Below, piece after piece: positions 13,090 to 17,059 of a stretch of 17,059 nucleotides of DNA. Source of the DNA: Xanthomonas hortorum (GTDB lineage: Bacteria > Pseudomonadota > Gammaproteobacteria > Xanthomonadales > Xanthomonadaceae); NCBI RefSeq assembly GCF_002940005.1, contig NZ_MDEF01000105.1. One strand, written 5' to 3'. A model generated the notes under the pieces. That model saw only the letters and a program-made list of their open reading frames with translations. It was not told where the DNA came from and ran no database searches. Within the stretch, counting starts at the first letter, position 1. Each line of letters starts with the position of its first letter. Made by a program: the position numbers and the translations under genes.

Positions 13090-13120
13090 GGCGGGCCGTT
13101 TTTCGGCCTGCCTTTGTTTT
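13090..13120 (+). terminator. Terminator/attenuator-like hairpin in the rpsL leader
   Basis: GGCGGGCCG (13090-13098), loop TTTTT, CGGCCTGCC (13104-13112), then TTTGTTTT (13113-13120). The stem has 9 positions with one G-U pair, and the T-rich tail is classical. It starts only about 5 bases after the predicted start of transcription. A second hairpin, AGGCCG-TCT-CGGCCT (13127-13141), follows, and its right arm could pair with the first arm instead (GGGCCG with CGGCC). It could attenuate str transcription or back up the rpoC terminator. Shape is seen; function is inferred. Confidence 0.6.
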
Positions 13121-13162
13121 CGTGCAAGGCCGTCTCGGCCTCTCAATCAGAAGAATCAACTG

Positions 13163-13537
13163 ATGACGACGATCAATCAGCTGGTCCGCAAGCCTCGGCA
13201 AGCGACCACCTACAAGAGTGCCTCCCCGGCACTGGACAAGTGTCCGCAGCGCCGCGGCGTCTGCACACGCGTCTACACCACCACCCCGAAGAAGCCGAAC
13301 TCGGCCCTGCGTAAGGTTGCCAAAGTGCGCCTGACGAACCAGGAAGAGATCATCAGCTACATCGGCGGTGAAGGCCACAACCTGCAGGAGCACTCCGTGG
13401 TCCTGATTCGCGGTGGCCGCGTCAAGGATCTTCCCGGTGTGCGTTATCACACCGTCCGTGGTTCGCTGGACGCCGCCGGCGTCGCAAAGCGCCGTCAAGG
13501 TCGTTCCAAGTACGGCGCCAAGCGCCCGAAGAGCTAA
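13163..13537 (+). CDS. rpsL: 30S ribosomal protein S12
   Basis: The 124-residue protein lies at the decoding centre of the 30S subunit and controls accuracy. The start at 13163 gives MTTINQLVRKPRQ, as in the family. An in-frame ATG at 13016 is rejected because it lies upstream of the promoter. The conserved RVYTTTPKKPNSALRKVAKV and GGRVKDLPGVRYHTVRG segments are present. Lys43 and Lys88 (counting Met), the two positions where streptomycin resistance mutations arise, are both lysine, so the sequence is of the sensitive type. The Shine-Dalgarno is weak (AGAAGA, 13149-13154). Between the predicted promoter and the gene lies a terminator-like hairpin. rpsG follows after 12 bases. Confidence 0.98.
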   Translation: MTTINQLVRKPRQATTYKSASPALDKCPQRRGVCTRVYTTTPKKPNSALRKVAKVRLTNQEEIISYIGGEGHNLQEHSVVLIRGGRVKDLPGVRYHTVRGSLDAAGVAKRRQGRSKYGAKRPKS

Positions 13538-13549
13538 GGAAATACTCCA

Positions 13550-14017
13550 ATGTCCCGTAAAGGTTCTACTCCGCAGCGCACCGTCCTGCCTGATCCAAAG
13601 CATGGCAGCGAAACCATTGCCCGCTTCATCAATATGGTGATGCAAAGTGGCAAGAAGTCGGTTGCTGAGAAAATTGTCTATGGCGCGATGGACGTCATTG
13701 GCGAAAAGAATCCGAATGCCGTCGAGCTGGTGCAGAAAGCACTGGACAACGTGGCCCCGGCTGTCGAAGTTAAATCGCGTCGCGTCGGTGGTGCTACCTA
13801 TCAGGTGCCCGTCGAAGTGCGCTCCTCCCGTCGCACGGCGCTGGCAATGCGCTGGTTGATCGATTCCGCGCGCAAGCGTGGCGAGAACACCATGCCGCGC
13901 AAGCTGGCTGCAGAACTGCTGGACGCCTCGGAAAGCCGTGGCGGCGCGATCAAGAAGCGCGAAGAGACGCACCGTATGGCGGAGGCGAACAAGGCGTTCG
14001 CACACTACCGCTGGTGA
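13550..14017 (+). CDS. rpsG: 30S ribosomal protein S7
   Basis: The 155-residue protein nucleates assembly of the 30S head by binding the 3' domain of 16S rRNA and lies near the E site. It opens MSRKGSTPQRTVLPDPKHGS and has the conserved FINMVMQSGKKSVAEKIVYGA and the signature VKSRRVGGATYQVPVEV (near residues 75-91). It also has ALAMRWLIDSARKR and the C-terminal KREETHRMAEANKAFAHYRW. AAGGA (13536-13540) overlaps the rpsL stop, so translation is likely coupled. In E. coli S7 represses this operon by binding a roughly 100-base rpsL-rpsG gap; here the gap is 12 bases, so that site cannot be present in the same form. Confidence 0.98.
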   Translation: MSRKGSTPQRTVLPDPKHGSETIARFINMVMQSGKKSVAEKIVYGAMDVIGEKNPNAVELVQKALDNVAPAVEVKSRRVGGATYQVPVEVRSSRRTALAMRWLIDSARKRGENTMPRKLAAELLDASESRGGAIKKREETHRMAEANKAFAHYRW

Positions 14018-14157
14018 CCTCGTGGGCCTTGGTAACGGGGCCCTTCAGCACCATCTGAGTGCTGTTTGCGACGCGCGATTAGCGTCGCATCTAAATCCGA
14101 AGGCCGCCGAAAGGCGGCGTTCGGCCATCCGAAATCCAAGAAATTGAGAGGCTCCCC
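14018..14157 (+). promoter_or_regulatory. Structured rpsG-fusA leader with four hairpins
   Basis: Four stems follow each other: GGGCC (14024-14028) with GGCCC (14039-14043); CAGCAC (14046-14051) with GTGCTG (14059-14064), followed by TTT; TGCGACGC (14067-14074) with GCGTCGCA (14082-14089); and GCCGCC-GAAA-GGCGGC (14103-14118), a GNRA tetraloop. GGCCG (14102-14106) could instead pair with CGGCC (14122-14126). The gap is 140 bases, whereas E. coli has a short one. GAGAGG (14146-14151) serves fusA. I see no clear promoter. A role in S7 or EF-G control, or in differential expression, is inferred. Confidence 0.5.
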
Positions 14158-16275
14158 GTGGCCCGCACCACCCCTATCGAGCGTTACCGCAACTTCGGCA
14201 TCATGGCTCACATCGATGCCGGCAAGACCACCACCTCCGAGCGCATCCTGTTTTACACCGGCGTCAGTCACAAGATCGGCGAAGTCCATGACGGCGCTGC
14301 GGTGATGGACTGGATGGAGCAGGAGCAGGAGCGTGGTATCACCATCACCTCCGCTGCCACCACCGCGTTCTGGTCGGGTATGGACAAGTCCATGCCGCAG
14401 CATCGCCTCAACATCATCGACACCCCCGGGCACGTCGACTTCACCATCGAAGTGGAGCGCTCCTTGCGCGTGCTCGACGGTGCGGTGTTCGTGCTGTGCG
14501 CCGTAGGCGGCGTACAGCCGCAGTCCGAGACCGTGTGGCGCCAGGCCAACAAGTATTCCGTGCCGCGCATGGCCTTCGTCAACAAGATGGACCGTACCGG
14601 TGCCAACTTCGACAAGGTCGTCGAGCAGCTGAAGGCCCGTCTGGGTGCCTATGCCGTGCCGATGCAGGTGCCGATCGGTGCTGAAGACGGTTTCGAGGGC
14701 GTGGTCGACCTGCTGAAGATGAAGGCGATCCATTGGGATGTTGCCTCGCAGGGCACCACCTTCGAATACGGTGACATCCCGGCCGATCTGGTCGAGATTG
14801 CGACCGAGGCGCGTTCGTTCATGGTTGAAGCGGCTGCAGAAGCCAGCGAAGACCTGATGGACAAGTACCTCAACGAAGGCGACCTGACCGAAGAAGAGAT
14901 TCTGGTGGGTCTGCGCGAGCGCACCCTGAAGGTCGAGATCGTGCCGGTGTTCTGTGGCTCGGCGTTCAAGAACAAGGGCGTGCAGGCCATGCTCGACGGC
15001 GTCGTGCACCTGTTGCCGTCGCCGGCCGACCGTCCGCCGGTCCAGGGCATCGACGAAGATGAGAAGGAAGACACTCGTCCGGCGACCGATACCGCGCCGT
15101 TCTCGGCGTTGGCGTTCAAGATCATGACCGACCCGTTCGTTGGCTCGCTGACGTTCTTCCGTGTCTATTCGGGCACGCTGAACTCCGGCGACCAGGTCTA
15201 TAACCCGGTCAAGTCGAAGAAAGAGCGCGTGGGCCGCATCCTGCAGATGCACTCCAACAATCGCGAAGAGATCAAGGAAGTGCGCGCTGGTGACATCGCC
15301 GCAGCCGTGGGTCTGAAGGACGTCACCACCGGCGATACGCTGTGTGCGCAGGACAAGATCATCACCCTGGAGCGCATGATTTTCCCGGAGCCGGTGATCT
15401 CGATGGCGGTGGAGCCGAAGACCAAGTCGGACCAGGAAAAGATGGGTACGGCGCTGGGTCGTCTGGCGCAGGAAGATCCCTCGTTCCGCGTCAAGACCGA
15501 CGAAGAATCCGGCCAGACCATCATCTCCGGCATGGGCGAGTTGCACCTGGACATCATCGTTGACCGCATGCGTCGCGAGTTCAATGTCGAGGCCAACGTT
15601 GGCAAGCCGCAGGTTGCGTATCGCGAAACGATCCGCAAGACCGACGTCAAGTCCGACTACAAGCACGCCAAGCAGTCCGGTGGTAAGGGTCAGTACGGTC
15701 ACGTGGTGATCGAGCTGTCGCCGATGACCGAAGAAGATCGTAAGAACGACAACGTCAAAGACGATTTCCTCTTCATCAACGACATCACCGGCGGCATCAT
15801 TCCGAAGGAATTCATCCCCTCGGTCGAAAAGGGTCTGCGCGAAACGATCACCAGTGGTCCGATCGCCGGCTTCCCGGTGGTGGGTGTCAAGGTCAAGCTG
15901 GTGTTCGGCTCGTACCATGACGTCGACTCCTCGGAAATGGCGTTCAAGCTGGCCGCGTCGATGGCGTTCAAGCAGGGCTTTGCGAAAGCCAGCCCGGTGT
16001 TGCTTGAGCCGATCATGAAGGTCGAGATCGTCAGCCCGGAGGATTACCTGGGTGACGTGATGGGCGACGTGAGCCGCCGTCGTGGCGTGTTGCAGGGTCA
16101 GGACGACAGCCCGTCGGGCAAGATCATCAATGCGATGATTCCGCTGGGTGAGATGTTCGGTTACGCGACTTCGCTGCGCTCGATGAGCCAGGGTCGCGCA
16201 ACGTTCTCGATGGAATTCGACCATTACGAAGAAGCGCCGACCAACATCGCCGACGCTGTCACCAAGAAGGGCTGA
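14158..16275 (+). CDS. fusA: Elongation factor G
   Basis: The 705-residue GTPase drives translocation and, with RRF, ribosome recycling. The G domain motifs are complete: AHIDAGKT (residues 17-24), RGITIT (59-64), DTPGHVDF (88-95, with catalytic H92), NKMD (142-145) and GSA (267-269). Later domains are recognisable from FKIMTDPFVGSLTFFRVYSG (domain II), SGMGELHLDIIVDRMRREF (domain III), QYGHVVIELSP (domain IV) and RRRGVLQGQDDSPSGKIINA with EMFGYATSLRSMSQGRATFS (domain V). The start is GTG 14158, 6 bases after GAGAGG, giving M-ARTTPIERYRNFGIMAHID. There is one copy of the gene in this window, and it is in the usual place between rpsG and tuf. Nothing suggests truncation. Confidence 0.98.
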   Translation: MARTTPIERYRNFGIMAHIDAGKTTTSERILFYTGVSHKIGEVHDGAAVMDWMEQEQERGITITSAATTAFWSGMDKSMPQHRLNIIDTPGHVDFTIEVERSLRVLDGAVFVLCAVGGVQPQSETVWRQANKYSVPRMAFVNKMDRTGANFDKVVEQLKARLGAYAVPMQVPIGAEDGFEGVVDLLKMKAIHWDVASQGTTFEYGDIPADLVEIATEARSFMVEAAAEASEDLMDKYLNEGDLTEEEILVGLRERTLKVEIVPVFCGSAFKNKGVQAMLDGVVHLLPSPADRPPVQGIDEDEKEDTRPATDTAPFSALAFKIMTDPFVGSLTFFRVYSGTLNSGDQVYNPVKSKKERVGRILQMHSNNREEIKEVRAGDIAAAVGLKDVTTGDTLCAQDKIITLERMIFPEPVISMAVEPKTKSDQEKMGTALGRLAQEDPSFRVKTDEESGQTIISGMGELHLDIIVDRMRREFNVEANVGKPQVAYRETIRKTDVKSDYKHAKQSGGKGQYGHVVIELSPMTEEDRKNDNVKDDFLFINDITGGIIPKEFIPSVEKGLRETITSGPIAGFPVVGVKVKLVFGSYHDVDSSEMAFKLAASMAFKQGFAKASPVLLEPIMKVEIVSPEDYLGDVMGDVSRRRGVLQGQDDSPSGKIINAMIPLGEMFGYATSLRSMSQGRATFSMEFDHYEEAPTNIADAVTKKG

Positions 16276-16287
16276 GTTCGCTCAGCC
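16270..16287 (+). other. TTCG-loop hairpin over the fusA stop
   Basis: GGCTGAG (16270-16276), loop TTCG, CTCAGCC (16281-16287) form a perfect 7-bp stem that includes the fusA stop TGA (16273-16275). No T-run follows closely (TTTT lies at 16301-16304). It sits in the 50-base fusA-tuf gap and may be a stability element or processing site. Confidence 0.5.
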
Positions 16288-16325
16288 GCTTCAAACAAAA
16301 TTTTCCAATTAGAGGTTAGTGAGTC

Positions 16326-17059
16326 ATGGCAAAAGCTAAATTTGAGCGCAAGAAGCCGCACGTGAACGTCGGCACCATCGGTCACGTCGACCATGGCAAG
16401 ACCACGTTGACCGCCGCGCTGACCAAGATCGGTGCCGAGCGTTTCGGCGGCGAGTTCAAGGCGTACGACGCGATCGACGCGGCGCCGGAAGAGAAGGCGC
16501 GCGGCATCACGATCTCGACCGCACACGTCGAGTACGAATCCGAGAGCCGTCACTACGCGCACGTCGATTGCCCCGGCCACGCCGACTACGTTAAGAACAT
16601 GATCACCGGTGCTGCGCAGATGGACGGCGCGATCCTGGTGTGTTCGGCCGCTGACGGCCCGATGCCGCAGACCCGTGAGCACATCCTGCTCTCGCGTCAG
16701 GTGGGTGTGCCGCACATCGTCGTGTTCCTGAACAAGGCCGACATGGTCGACGACGCCGAGCTGCTTGAGCTGGTCGAGATGGAAGTGCGTGAACTCCTGA
16801 GCAAGTACGAGTTCCCGGGCGACGACACTCCGATCATTCATGGTTCGGCCCGTCTGGCGCTGGAAGGCGATCAGAGCGAAATCGGCGTGCCGGCGATCCT
16901 GCGCCTGGTCGAAGCTCTCGACACCTTCATCCCGGAGCCGACCCGCGACGTTGACCGTCCGTTCCTGATGCCGGTCGAAGACGTGTTCTCGATCTCGGGT
17001 CGTGGCACCGTGGTGACCGGTCGTATCGAGCGCGGCATCATCAAGGTCGGCGACGAAAT
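16326..17059 (+). CDS. tuf: Elongation factor Tu, N-terminal part (3' end outside window)
   Basis: This second tuf copy is read for 244 codons plus 2 bases before the window ends. G-domain motifs are intact: GHVDHGKT (residues 19-26), RGITIST (59-65), DCPGHADY (81-88, with catalytic H85) and NKAD (136-139). The G5 region reads GSARLALEGD where E. coli has GSALKALEGD. Domain II has begun (RPFLMPVEDVFSISGRGTVV). The N-terminus, AKAKFERKKPHVNVGTIGH after Met removal, is the elf18 region sensed by the plant receptor EFR in Brassicaceae; it differs from the classical SKEKFERTKPHVNVGTIG at several positions. AGAGGT (16311-16316) is the Shine-Dalgarno. The context after fusA is that of tufA. Confidence 0.98.
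   Translation, partial: MAKAKFERKKPHVNVGTIGHVDHGKTTLTAALTKIGAERFGGEFKAYDAIDAAPEEKARGITISTAHVEYESESRHYAHVDCPGHADYVKNMITGAAQMDGAILVCSAADGPMPQTREHILLSRQVGVPHIVVFLNKADMVDDAELLELVEMEVRELLSKYEFPGDDTPIIHGSARLALEGDQSEIGVPAILRLVEALDTFIPEPTRDVDRPFLMPVEDVFSISGRGTVVTGRIERGIIKVGDE

Noticed and set aside
13016..13162. N-terminal extension of RpsL from the ATG at 13016
   Set aside because: That start lies upstream of the predicted promoter and would add 49 residues not found in S12. The start at 13163 gives the standard 124-residue protein.
13289..13426. Possible streptomycin resistance mutation in RpsL
   Set aside because: Both Lys43 and Lys88 are unchanged.
14005..16224. A 739-codon open frame on the - strand opposite fusA
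   Set aside because: It is codon-aligned with fusA and is the same artefact. Shorter ones opposite nusG (818-1378) and other genes are explained in the same way.

Overview
This window is a dense housekeeping gene cluster from a high-GC gammaproteobacterium. It is most likely a Xanthomonas or a very close relative in Xanthomonadaceae. The evidence is the gene order, the 1383-residue RpoB and 1405-residue RpoC, the EF-Tu N-terminus, and two copies of a GGGATTCGGGATT-type intergenic inverted repeat that I associate with Xanthomonas genomes. The genus is inferred from memory of the families, not from a search.

Every gene lies on the + strand. The order is: the last 43 codons of one tuf gene, tRNA-Trp(CCA), secE, nusG, rplK, rplA, rplJ, rplL, rpoB, rpoC, rpsL, rpsG, fusA, and the first 244 codons of a second tuf gene. 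In E. coli the secE-nusG/L11/L10/rpoBC block (next to tufB) and the str block (rpsL-rpsG-fusA-tufA) sit at distant loci. Here they are joined, and two tuf copies close the ends as direct repeats. The products cover protein export (SecE), transcription elongation (NusG), the ribosomal stalk and L1 arm (L11, L1, L10, L7/L12), core RNA polymerase (beta, beta'), the decoding-site protein S12, the 30S head protein S7, and both GTPase elongation factors.

Layout: 1-132 tuf 3' end; 133-238 two hairpins, the second terminator-like; 239-314 tRNA-Trp; 364-1345 secE-nusG with only 13 nt between them; 1346-1543 rplK leader with an extended -10 promoter and an L1-type mRNA target; 1544-2674 rplK-rplA; 2675-3223 a 549-base gap holding an L10-leader-like RNA and a repeat; 3224-4177 rplJ-rplL; 4178-4470 a structured gap with a second repeat copy; 4471-12940 rpoB-rpoC with a 17-position hairpin between them; 12941-13162 a terminator, a strong promoter and a leader terminator/attenuator; 13163-14017 rpsL-rpsG; 14018-14157 a gap with four hairpins; 14158-16275 fusA; 16326-17059 tuf (cut by the window end).

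I see no unknown protein-coding system, mobile element, CRISPR array or accessory gene. The proteins are conventional. What is unusual is in the RNA between the genes: long, hairpin-rich leaders where E. coli has short gaps, a terminator-like hairpin directly after the str promoter, an L10 leader pushed away from rplJ, and two related repeats bracketing rplJL. These structures were read by eye and have not been folded computationally.
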